This document shows positions 1 through 12,526 of a stretch of 64,000 nucleotides of DNA, piece after piece (within the stretch, counting starts at the first letter, position 1; each line of letters starts with the position of its first letter). The notes below the pieces were generated by a model. It did no database searches. It was not told the origin of the DNA and saw only the letters and a program-made list of their open reading frames with translations. A program made the translations under genes and the position numbers. This DNA is from Liolophura sinensis (Eukaryota; Mollusca; Polyplacophora; Chitonida; Chitonidae): positions 1-64,000 of the forward strand of contig NW_027018069.1 in the NCBI RefSeq assembly GCF_032854445.1, in the 5' to 3' direction.

Positions 1-111
1 ACATGTAGAAAAACCACACCATTTGTATATAAAAAAAACACAAGGTACTTGATACAGTCCGCTGTAAAAAGTACAATTGAACACTGACCCACATCAATAA
101 GGTGCCAAAAG
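1..111 (+). repeat. Partial monomer at left edge
   Basis: This is the 3' end of a monomer cut by the window edge. It begins inside the 12 bp palindrome (ACATGTAGA) and contains the TATA-like tract and the GATACAGTCCGC form of the diagnostic site. It shows that the array continues to the left. Confidence 0.95.
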
Positions 112-3100
112 ATGCGCAATTGGGCCAGGCATCTCCAGCTGTTGAAAAATTGCAAATTTCCTTGGTTTCCATGGAGTAAGAGCCGTTGCTGGGCACGTGA
201 TCTTGACATCAATGATTATTCATTTGTGGCTACAGCCAAAAGTATTGGTCCGGAGAGCAACGTGGTTTGCACCATTCGATTTCTCGTCAAAAAATACGTC
301 GGAATAGCCTCTTACCAGCAGAATTGGAACAGTTTTTCCACTTTGGATTTTTGCCTGGTATTTTTTTTAATTGAAATCGGCTACATTAACTATGTACAAT
401 CGCGACTGGTCCATTACTATATTCAACTTTTCATTATAAGTTATGTGCCCTTCGGTAGCCCAGACGACGTCAAATCTTTGGGCCAAGCCCATTTAACTCA
501 CCCAGCAAATGTCTTACTTCTAAGTCGAAGACAAACTCAATGTCTTTATCTACATGTAGAAAAACCACACCATTTGTATATAAAAAAAAACACAAGGTAC
601 ATGATACAGGTCCGCTGTAAAAAGTACAATTGAACACTGACCCACATCAATAAGGTGCCAAAAGATGCGCAATTGAGCCAGGCATCTCCAGCTGTTGAAA
701 AATTGCAAATTTCCTTGGTTTCCATGGAGTAAGAGCCGTTGCTGGGCACGTGATCTTGACATCAATGATTATTCATTTGTGGCTACAGCCAAAAGGTATT
801 GGTCGGAGAGCAAACGCGGTTTGCACCATTCGATTTCTCGTCAAAAAATACGTCGGATTAGCCTCTTACCAGCAGCATTGGAACAGTTTTTTCCACTTTT
901 GGATTTTTGCCTGGTATTTTTTCTAATTGAAATCGGCTACATTAACTATGTACAATCGCGACTGGTCATTACTATATTCAACTTTTCATTATAAGTTATG
1001 TGGCCTTCGGTAGCCCAGACGACGTCAAATCTTTGGGCCAAGCCATTTAACTCACCCAGCAAATGTCTTACTTCTAAGTCGAAGACAAACTCAATGTCTT
1101 TATCTACATGTAGAAAAACCCACACCATTTGTATATGAAAAAAACACAAGGTACTTGATACAGTCCGCTGTAAAAGTACAATTGAAACACTGACCCACAT
1201 CAATAAGGTGCCAAAAGATGCGCAATTGGGCCAGGCATCTCCAGCTGTTGAAAATTGGCAAATTTCCTTGGTTTCCATGGAGTAAGAGCCGTTGCTGGGC
1301 ACGTGATCTTGACATCAATGATTATTCATTTGTGGCTACAGCCAAAAGTATTGGTCGGAGAGCAACGCGGTTTGCACCATTCAATTTCTCGTTACAAAAT
1401 ACGTCGGATTAGCCTCTTACCAGCAGCATTGGAACAGTTTTTCCACTTTGGATTTTTGCCAGGTCTTTTTGCTAATTGAAATCGGCTACATTAACTATGT
1501 ACAATCGCGACTGGTCATTACTATATTCAACTTTTCATTATAAGTTATGTGCCCTTCGGTAGCCCAGACGACGTCAAATCTTTGGGCCAAGCCCCATTTA
1601 ACTCACCCAGCAGTTGTCTTACTTCTAAGTCGAAGACAAACTCAATGTCTTTATCTACATGTAGAAAAACCACACCATTTGTATATAAAAAAACACAAGG
1701 TACTTGATACAGTCCGCTGTAAAAAGTACAATTGAACACTGACCCACATCAATAAGGTGCCAAAAGATGCGCAATTGGGCCAGCATCTCCAGCTGTTGAA
1801 AAATTGCAAATTTCCTTGGTTTCCATGGAGTAAGAGCGTTGCTGGGCACGTGATCTTGACATCAATGATTATTCAATTTGTGGCTACAGCCAAAAGTATT
1901 GGTCGGAGAGCAACGCGGTTTGCACCATTCGATTTCTCGTCAAAAAATACGTCGGATGGTTAGCCTCTTACCAGCAGCATTGGAACATTTTTTCCACTTT
2001 TGGATTTTTGCCTGGTATTTTGTCTAATTGAAATCGGCTACATTAACTATGTACAATCGCGACTGGTCATTACTATATTCAACTTTTCATTATAAGTTAT
2101 GTGCCCTTCGGTAGCCCAGACGACGTCAAATCTTTGGGCCAAGCCCATTTAACTCACCCAGCAAATGTCTTACTTCTAAGTCGAAGACAAACTCAAAGTC
2201 TTTATCTACATGTAGAAAAACCACACCATTTGTATATAAAAAAAACACAAGGTACTTGATACAGTCCGCTGTAAAAAGTACAATTGAACACTGACCCACA
2301 TCAATAAGGTGCCAAAAGATGCGCAATTGGGCCAGGCATCCCCAGCTGTTGAAAAATTGCAAATTTCCTTGGTTTCCATGGAGTAAGAGCCGTTGCTGGG
2401 CACGTGATCTTGACATCAATGATTATTCATTTGTGGCTACAGCCAAAAGTATTGGTCGGAGAGCAACGCGGTTTGCACCATTCGATTTCTCGTTAAAAAA
2501 TACGTCGGATTAGCCTCTTACCAGCAGCATGGAACAGTTTTTCCACTTTTGGATTTTTGCCTGGTCTTTTTGCTAACTGATTTCGGCTACATTAACTATG
2601 TACAATCGCGACTGGTCATTACTATATTCAACTTTTCATTATAAGTTATGTGCCCTTCGGTAGCCCAGACGACGTCAAATCTTTGGGCCAAGCCCATTTA
2701 ACTCACCCAGCAAATGTCTTACTTCTAAGTCGAAGACAAACTCAATGCCTTTATCTACATGTAGAAAAACCACACCATTTGTATATAAAAAAAACACAAG
2801 GTACTTGATACAGTCCGCTGTAAAAAGTACAATTGAACACTGACCCACATCAATAAGGTGCCAAAAGATGCGCAATTGGGGTCAGGCATCTCCAGCTGTT
2901 GAAAAATTGCAAATTTCCTTGGTTTCCATGGAGTAAGAGCCGTTGCTGGGCACGTAAACTTGACATCAATGATTATTCATTTGTGGCTACAGCCAAAGTA
3001 TTGGTCCGGAGAGCAACGCGGTTTGGCACCATTCGATTTCTCGTCAAAAATACGTCGGATTAGGCCTCTTACCAGCAGCATTTGGAACAGTTTTTCCACT
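1..3100 (+). other. Indel-dense zone at left end
   Basis: The first five to six monomers carry many one- or two-base gains and losses that later units lack. Examples: TTGGTCCGGAG (245), ACAGGTCCGC (607), AAGCCATTT (1042), AAACCCACACC (1116), AATTGGCAAATT (1254), GCCAGCATCTC (1780), GAGCGTTGC (1834), CGGATGGTTAGCC (1953), CAGCATGGAAC (2525), TTTGGCACC (3023), TAGGCCTC (3061) and CATTTGGAAC (3079). Most fall in homopolymers. Unpolished long-read consensus is likely. Confidence 0.8.
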
Positions 3101-6100
3101 TTTGGATTTTTGCCTGGTATTTTTTCTAATTGAAATCGGCTACATTAACTATGTACAATCGCGACTGGTCATTACTATATTCAACTTTTCATTATAAGTT
3201 ATGTGCCCTTCGGTAGCCCAGACGACGTCAAATCTTTGGGCCAAGCCCATTTAACTCACCCAGCAAATGTCTTACTTCTAAGTCGAAGACAAACTCAATG
3301 TCTTTATCTACATGTAGAAAAACCACACCATTTGTATATAAAAAAAACACAAGGTACTTGATACAGTCCGCTGTAAAAAGTACAATTGAACACTGACCCA
3401 CATCAATAAGGTGCCAAAAGATGCGCAATTGGGCCAGGCATCTCCAGCTGTTGAAAAATTGCAAATTTCCTTGGTTTCCATGGAGTAAGAGCCGTTGCTG
3501 GGCACGTGATCTTGATATCAATGATTATTCATTTGTGGCTACAGCCAAAAGTATTGGTCGGAGAGCAACGCGGTTTGCACCATTCGATTTCTCGTCAAAA
3601 AATACGTCGGATTAGCCTCTTACCAGCAGCATTGGAACAGTTTTTCCACTTTGGATTTTTGCCAGGTCTTTTTTTCTAATTGAAATCGGCTACATTAACT
3701 ATGTACAATCGCGACTGGTCATTACTATATTCAACTTTTCATTATAAGTTATGTGGCCTTCGGTAGCCCAGACGACGTCAAATCTTTGGGCCAAGCCCAT
3801 TTAACTCACCCAGCAAATGTCTTACTTCTAAGTCGAAGACAAACTCAATGTCTTTATCTACATGTAGAAAAACCACACCATTTGTATATAAAAAAAACAC
3901 AAGGTACTTGATACAGTCCGCTGTAAAAAGTACAATTGAACACTGACCCACATCAATAAGGTGCAAAAAGATGCGCAATTGGGCCAGGCATCTCAGCTGT
4001 TGAAAAATTGCAAATTTCATTGGTTTCCATGGAGTAAGAGCCGTTGCTGGGCACGTGATCTTGACATCAATGATTATTCATTTGTGGCTACAGCCAAAAG
4101 TATTGGTCGGAGAGCAACGTGGTTTGCACCATTCGATTTCTCGTCAAAGAATACGTCGGAATAGCCTCTTACCAGCAGAATTGGAACAGTTTTTCCACTT
4201 TTGGATTTTTGCCTGGTATTTTTTCTAATTGAAATCGGCTACATTAACTATGTACAATCGCGACTGGTCATTACTATATTCAACTTTTCATTATAAGTTA
4301 TGTGCCCTTCGGTAGCCCAGACGACGTCAAATCTTTGGGCCAAGCCCATTTAACTCACCCAGCAAATGTCTTACTTCTAAGTCGAAGACAAACTCAATGT
4401 CTTTATCTACATGTAGAAAAACCACACCATTTGTATATAAAAAAAACACAAGGTACTTGATACAGTCCGCTGTAAAAAGTACAATTGAACACTGACCCAC
4501 ATCAATAAGGTGCCAAAAGATGCGCAATTGGGCCAGGCATCTCCAGCTGTTGAAAAATTGCAAATTTCCTTGGTTTCCATGGAGTAAGAGCCGTTGCTGG
4601 GCACGTGATCTTGACATCAATGATTATTCATTTGTGGCTACAGCCAAAAGTATTGGTCGGAGAGCAACGCGGTTTGCACCATTCGATTTCTCGTCAAAAA
4701 ATACGTCGGATTAGCCTCTTACCAGCAGCATTGGAACATTTTTTCCACTTTTGGATTTTTGCCTGGTATTTTTTCTAATTGAAATCGGCTACATTAACTA
4801 TGTACAATCGCGACTGGGTCATTACTATATTCAACTTTTCATTATAAGTTATGTGCCCCTTCGGTAGCCCAGACGACGTCAAATCTTTGGGCCAAGCCCA
4901 TTTAACTCACCCAGCAAATGTCTTACTTCTAAGTCGAAGACAAACTCAATGTCTTTATCTACATGTAGAAAAACCACACCATTTGTATATAAAAAAAAAC
5001 ACAAGGTACTTGATACAGTCCGCTGTAAAAAGTACAATTGAACACTGACCCACATCAATAAGGTGCCAAAAGATGCGCAATTGGGCCAGGCATCTCCAGC
5101 TGTTGAAAAATTGCAAATTTCCTTGGTTTCCATGGAGTAAGAGCCGTTGCTGGGCACGTGATCTTGACATCAATGATTATTCATTTGTGGCTACAGCCAA
5201 AAGTATTGGTCGGAGAGCAACGCGGTTTGCACCATTCGATTTCTCGTCAAAAAATACGTCGGATTAGCCTCTTACCAGCAGCATTGGAACAGTTTTCCAC
5301 TTTTGGATTTTTGCCTGGTATTTTTTCTAATTGAAATCGGCTACATTAACTATGTACAATCGCGACTGGTCATTACTATATTCAACTTTTCATTATAAGT
5401 TATGTGCCCTTCGGTAGCCCAGACGACGTCAAATCTTTGGGCCAAGCCCATTTAACTCACCCAGCAAATGTCTTACTTCTAAGTCGAAGACAAACTCAAT
5501 GTCTTTATCTACATGTAGAAAAACCACACCATTTGTATATAAAAAAAAACACAAGGTACTTGATACAGTCCGCTGTAAAAAGTACAATTGAACACTGACC
5601 CACATCAATAAGGTGCCAAAAGATGCGCAATTGGGCCAGGCATCTCCAGCTGTTGAAAAATTGCAAATTTCCTTGGTTTCCATGGAGTAAGAGCCGTTGC
5701 TGGGCACGTGATCTTGACATCAATGATTATTCATTTGTGGCTACAGCCAAAAGTATTGGTCGGAGAGCAACGCGGTTTGCACCATTCGATTTCTCGTCAA
5801 AAAATACGTCGGATTAGCCTCTTACCAGCAGCATTGGAACAGTTTTTTCCACTTTTGGATTTTTGCCAGGTCTTTTTTTCTAATTGAAATCGGCTACATT
5901 AATTATGTACAATCGCGAAACTGGTCATTACTATATTCAACTTTTCATTATAAGTTATGTGGCCTTCGGTAGCCCAGACGACGTCAAATCTTTGGGCCAA
6001 GCCCATTTAACTCACCCAGCAAATGTCTTACTTCTAAGTCGAAGACAAACTCAATGTCTTTATCTACATGTAGAAAAACCACACCATTTGTATATGAAAA

Positions 6101-8674
6101 AAACACAAGGTACTTGATACAGTCCGCTGTAAAAAGTACAATTGAACACTGACCCACATCAATAAGGTGCCAAAAGATGCGCAATTGGGCCAGGCATCTC
6201 CAGCTGTTGAAAAATTGCAAATTTCCTTGGTTTCCATGGAGTAAGAGCCGTTGCTGGGCACGTGATCTTGACATCAATGATTATTCATTTGTGGCTACAG
6301 CCAAAAGTATTGGTCGGAGAGCAACGCGGTTTGCACCATTCAATTTCTCGTTACAAAATACGTCGGATTAGCCTCTTACCAGCAGCATTGGAACAGTTTT
6401 TCCACTTTTGGATTTTTGCCTGGGATTTTTTCTAATTGAAATCGGCTACATTAACTATGTACAATCGCGACTGGTCATTACTATATTCAACTTTTCATTA
6501 TAAGTTATGTGCCCTTCGGTAGCCCAGACGACGTCAAATCTTTGGGCCAAGCCCATTTAACTCACCCAGCAGTTGTCTTACTTCTAAGTCGAAGACAAAC
6601 TCAATGTCTTTATCTACATGTAGAAAAACCACACCATTTGTATATAAAAAAAACACAAGGTACTTGATACAGTCCGCTGTAAAAAGTACAATTGAACACT
6701 GACCCACATCAATAAGGTGCCAAAAGATGCGCAATTGGGCCAGGCATCTCCAGCTGTTGAAAAATTGCAAATTTCCTTGGTTTCCATGGAGTGAGAGCCG
6801 TTGCTGGGCACGTGATCTTGACATCAATGATTATTCATTTGTGGCTACAGCCAAAAGTATTGGTCGGAGAGCAACGCGGTTTGCACCATTCGATTTCTCG
6901 TTACAAAATACGTCGGATTAGCCTCTTACCAGCAGCATTGGAACAGTTTTTCCACTTTTGGATTTTTGCCAGGTCTTTTTGCTAATTGAAATCGGCTACA
7001 TTAACTATGTACAATCGCGACTGGTCATTACTATATTCAACTTTTCATTATAAGTTATGTGCCCTTCGGTAGCCCAGACGACGTCAAATCTTTGGGCCAA
7101 GCCCATTTAACTCACCCAGCAAATGTCTTACTTCTAAGTCGAAGACAAACTCAATGTCTTTATCTACATGTAGAAAAACCACACCATTTGTATATAAAAA
7201 AAACACAAGGTACTTGATACAGTCCGCTGTAAAAAGTACAATTGAACACTGACCCACATCAATAAGGTGCCAAAAGATGCGCAATTGGGCCAGGCATCTC
7301 CAGCTGTTGAAAAATTGCAAATTTCCTTGGTTTCCATGGAGTAAGAGCCGTTGCTGGGCACGTGATCTTGACATCAATGATTATTCATTTGTGGCTACAG
7401 CCAAAAGTATTGGTCGGAGAGCAACGTGGTTTGCACCATTCGATTTCTCGTCAAAAAATACGTCGGATTAGCCTCTTACCAGCAGCATTGGAACATTTTT
7501 TCCACTTTTGGATTTTTGCCTGGTATTTTTTCTAATTGAAATCGGCTACATTAACTATGTACAATCGCGACTGGTCATTACTATATTCAACTTTTCATTA
7601 TAAGTTATGTGCCCTTCGGTAGCCCAGACGACGTCAAATCTTTGGGCCAAGCCCATTTAACTCACCCAGCAAATGTCTTACTTCTAAGTCGAAGACAAAC
7701 TCAATGTCTTTATCTACATGTAGAAAAACCACACCATTTGTATATAAAAAAAAACACAAGGTACTTGATACAGTCCGCTGTAAAAAGTACAATTGAACAC
7801 TGACCCACATCAATAAGGTGCCAAAAGATGCGCAATTGGGCCAGGCATCTCCAGCTGTTGAAAAATTGCAAATTTCCTTGGTTTCCATGGAGTAAGAGCC
7901 GTTGCTGGGCACGTGATCTTGACATCAATGATTATTCATTTGTGGCTACAGCCAAAAGTATTGGTCGGAGAGCAACGCGGTTTGCACCATTCGATTTCTC
8001 GTCAAAAAATACGTCGGATTGGCCTCTTACCAGCAGCATTGGAACAGTTTTTCCACTTTTGGATTTTTGCCTGGTATTTTTTCTAATTGAAATCGGCTAC
8101 ATTAACTATGTACAATCGCGACTGGTCATTACTATATTCAACTTTTCATTATAAGTTATGTGCCCTTCGGTAGCCCAGACGACGTCAAATCTTTGGGCCA
8201 AGCCCATTTAACTCACCCAGCAAATGTCTTACTTCTAAGTCGAAGACAAACTCAATGTCTTTATCTACATGTAGAAAAACCACACCATTTGTATATAAAA
8301 AAAACACAAGGTACTTGATACAGTCCGCTGTAAAAAGTACAATTGAACACTGACCCACATCAATAAGGTGCAAAAAGATGCGCAATTGGGCCAGGCATCT
8401 CCAGCTGTTGAAAAATTGCAAATTTCCTTGGTTTCCATGGAGTAAGAGCCGTTGCTGGGCACGTGATCTTGACATCAATGATTATTCATTTGTGGCTACA
8501 GCCAAAAGTATTGGTCGGAGAGCAACGCGGTTTGCACCATTCGATTTCTCGTCAAAAAATACGTCGGATTAGCCTCTTACCAGCAGCATTGGAACAGTTT
8601 TTCCACTTTTGGATTTTTGCCAGGTCTTTTTTTCTAATTGAAATCGGCTACATTAATTATGTACAATCGCGAAA

Positions 8675-11600
8675 CTGGTCATTACTATATTCAACTTTTC
8701 ATTATAAGTTATGTGGCCTTCGGTAGCCCAGACGACGTCAAATCTTTGGGCCAAGCCCATTTAACTCACCCAGCAAATGTCTTACTTCTAAGTCGAAGAC
8801 AAACTCAATGTCTTTATCTACATGTAGAAAAACCACACCATTTGTATATGAAAAAAACACAAGGTACTTGATACAGTCCGCTGTAAAAAGTACAATTGAA
8901 CACTGACCCACATCAATAAGGTGCCAAAAGATGAGCAATTGGGCCAGGCATCTCCAGCTGTTGAAAAATTGCAAATTTCCTTGGTTTCCATGGAGTAAGA
9001 GCCGTTGCTGGGCACGTGATCTTGACATCAATGATTATTCATTTGTGGCTACAGCCAAAAGTATTGGTCGGAGAGCAACGCGGTTTGCACCATTCAATTT
9101 CTCGTTACAAAATACGTCGGATTAGCCTCTTACCAGCAGCATTGGAACAGTTTTTCCACTTTTGGATTTTTGCCTGGTATTTTTTCTAATTGAAATCGGC
9201 TACATTAACTATGTACAATCGCGACTGGTCATTACTATATTCAACTTTTCATTATAAGTTATGTGCCCTTCGGTAGCCCAGACGACGTCAAATCTTTGGG
9301 CCAAGCCCATTTAACTCACCCAGCAAATGTCTTACTTCTAAGTCGAAGACAAACTCAATGTCTTTATCTACATGTAGAAAAACCACACCATTTGTATATA
9401 AAAAAAACACAAGGTACTTGATACAGTCCGCTGTAAAAAGTACAATTGAACACTGACCCACATCAATAAGGTGCCAAAAGATGCGCAATTGGGCCAGGCA
9501 TCTCCAGCTGTTGAAAAATTGCAAATTTCCTTGGTTTCCATGGAGTAAGAGCCGTTGCTGGGCACGTGACCTTGACATCAATGATTATTCATTTGTGGCT
9601 ACAGCCAAAAGTATTGGTCGGAGAGCAACGCGGTTTGCACCATTCGATTTCTCGTTACAAAATACGTCGGATTAGCCTCTTACCAGCAGCATTGGAACAG
9701 TTTTTCCACTTTTGGATTTTTGCCAGGTCTTTTTGCTAATTGAAATCGGCTACATTAACTATGTACAATCGCGACTGGTCATTACTATATTCAACTTTTC
9801 ATTATAAGTTATGTGCCCTTCGGTAGCCCAGACGACGTCAAATCTTTGGGCCAAGCCCATTTAACTCACCCAGCAGTTGTCTTACTTCTAAGTCGAGGAC
9901 AAACTCAATGTCTTTATCTACATGTAGAAAAACCACACCATTTGTATATAAAAAAAAACACAAGGTACTTGATACAGTCCGCTGTAAAAAGTACAATTGA
10001 ACTCTGACCCACATCAATAAGGTGCCAAAAGATGCGCAATTGGGCCAGGCATCTCCAGCTGTTGAAAAATTGCAAATTTCCTTGGTTTCCATGGAGTAAG
10101 AGCCGTTGCTGGGCACGTGATCTTGACATCAATGATTATTCATTTGTGGCTACAGCCAAAAGTATTGGTCGGAGAGCAACGCGGTTTGCACCATTCGATT
10201 TCTCGTCAAAAAATACGTCGGATTAGCCTCTTACCAGCAGCATTGGAACAGTTTTTCTACTTTTGGATTTTTGCCTGGTCTTTTTGCTAACTGATTTCGG
10301 CTACATTAACTATGTACAATCGCGACTGGTCATTACTATATTCAACTTTTCATTATAAGTTATGTGCCCTTCGGTAGCCCAGACGACGTCAAATCTTTGG
10401 GCCAAGCCCATTTAACTCACCCAGCAAATGTCTTACTTCTAAGTCGAAGACAAACTCAATGCCTTTATCTACATGTAGAAAAACCACACCATTTGTATAT
10501 GAAAAAAACACAAGGTACTTGATACAGTCCGCTGTAAAAAGTACAATTGAACACTGACCCACATCAATAAGGTGCCAAAAGATGCGCAATTGGGTCAGGC
10601 ATCTCCAGCTGTTGAAAAATTGCAAATTTCCTTGGTTTCCATGGAGTAAGAGCCGTTGCTGGGCACGTAAACTTGACATCAATGATTATTCATTTGTGGC
10701 TACAGCCAAAAGTATTGGTCGGAGAGCAACGTGGTTTGCACCATTCGATTTCTCGTCAAAAAATACGTCGGATTAGCCTCTTACCAGCAGCATTGGAACA
10801 TTTTTTCTACTTTTGGATTTTTGCCAGGTATTTTGTCTAATTGAAATCGGCTACATTAACTATGTACAATCGCGACTGGTCATTACTATATTCAACTTTT
10901 CATTATAAGTTATGTGGCCTTCGGTAGCCCAGACGACGTCAAATCTTTGGGCCAAGCCCATTTAACTCACCCAGCAAATGTCTTACTTCTAAGTCGAAGA
11001 CAAACTCAAAGTCTTTATCTACATGTAGAAAAACCACACCATTTGTATATAAAAAAAACACAAGGTACTTGATACAGTCCGCTGTAAAAAGTACAATTGA
11101 ACACTGACCCACATCAATAAGGTGCCAAAAGATGCGCAATTGGGCCAGGCATCTCCAGCTGTTGAAAAATTGCAAATTTCCTTGGTTTCCATGGAGTAAG
11201 AGCCGTTGCTGGGCACGTGATCTTGACATCAATGATTATTCATTTGTGGCTACAGCCAAAAGTATTGGTCGGAGAGCAACGCGGTTTGCACCATTCGATT
11301 TCTCGTCAAAAAATACGTCGGATTAGCCTCTTACCAGCAGCATTGGAACAGTTTTTCCACTTTTGGATTTTTGCCAGGTCTTTTTTTCTAATTGAAATCG
11401 GCTACATTAACTATGTACAATCGCGACTGGTCATTACTATATTCAACTTTTCATTATAAGTTATGTGCCCTTCGGTAGCCCAGACGACGTCAAATCTTTG
11501 GGCCAAGCCCATTTAACTCACCCAGCAAATGTCTTACTTCTAAGTCGAAGACAAACTCAATGTCTTTATGTACATGTAGAAAAACCACACCATTTGTATA

Positions 11601-12526
11601 TAAAAAAAACACAAGGTACTTGATACAGTCCGCTGTAAAAAGTACAATTGAACACTGACCCACATCAATAAGGTGCCAAAAGATGCGCAATTGGGCCAGG
11701 CATCTCCAGCTGTTGAAAAATTGCAAATTTCCTTGGTTTCCATGGAGTAAGAGCCGTTGCTGGGCACGTGATCTTGACATCAATGATTATTCATTTGTGG
11801 CTACAGCCAAAAGTATTGGTCGGAGAGCAACGCGGTTTGCACCATTCGATTTCTCGTCAAAAAATACGTCGGATTAGCCTCTTACCAGCAGCATTGGAAC
11901 AGTTTTTCTACTTTTGGATTTTTGCCTGGTCTTTTTGCTAAATGATTTCGGCTACATTAACTATGTACAATCGCGACTGGTCATTACTATATTCAACTTT
12001 TCATTATAAGTTATGTGCTCTTCGGTAGCACAGACGACGTCAAATCTTTGGGCCAAGCCCATTTAACTCACCCAGCAAATGCCGTACTTCTAAGTCGAAG
12101 ACAAACTCAATGCCTTTATCTACATGTAGAAAAACCACACCATTTGTATATAAAAAAAACACAAGGTACTTGATACAGTCCGCTGTAAAAAGTACAATTG
12201 AACACTGACCCACATCAATAAGGTGCCAAAATATGCGCAATTGGGTCAGGCATCTCCAGCTGTTGAAAAATTGCAAATTTCCTTGGTTTCCATGGAGTAA
12301 GAGCCGTTGCTGGGCACGTAAACTTGACATCAATGATTATTCATTTGTGGCTACAGCCAAAAGTATTGGTCGGAGAGCAACGTGGTTTGCACCATTCGAT
12401 TTCTCGTCAAAAAATACGTCGGATTAGCCTCTTACCAGCAGCATTGGAACATTTTTTCCACTTTTGGATTTTTGCCTGGTATTTTGTCTAATTGAAGTCG
12501 GCTACATTAACTATGTACAATCGCGA
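8675..12526 (+). repeat. 7-monomer higher-order repeat, copy A
   Basis: Seven consecutive monomers (landmarks 8931, 9481, 10032, 10582, 11132, 11683, 12233) recur in the same order 3853 bp downstream. Each has its own mark in both copies: ATGAGCAATTGG; CACGTGACCTTG; CGAGGACAAAC with GAACTCTGACC; CACGTAAACTTG; CTCAAAGTC; TTATGTACATGTAG; and AAATATGCGC with GTGCTCTTCGGTAGCACAG. I saw only two differences between the copies: an A-run of 7 versus 8 (near 8851/12702), and GTATATGA versus GTATATAA (10501/14353). The left edge is set at the last mismatch upstream, CGCGAAACTGG versus CGCGACTGG. Confidence 0.92.

Noticed and set aside
112-633. A 173-codon plus-strand open frame, the longest in the window
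   Set aside because: It exists only because indels in the error-prone left end join frames that are closed in ordinary monomers.
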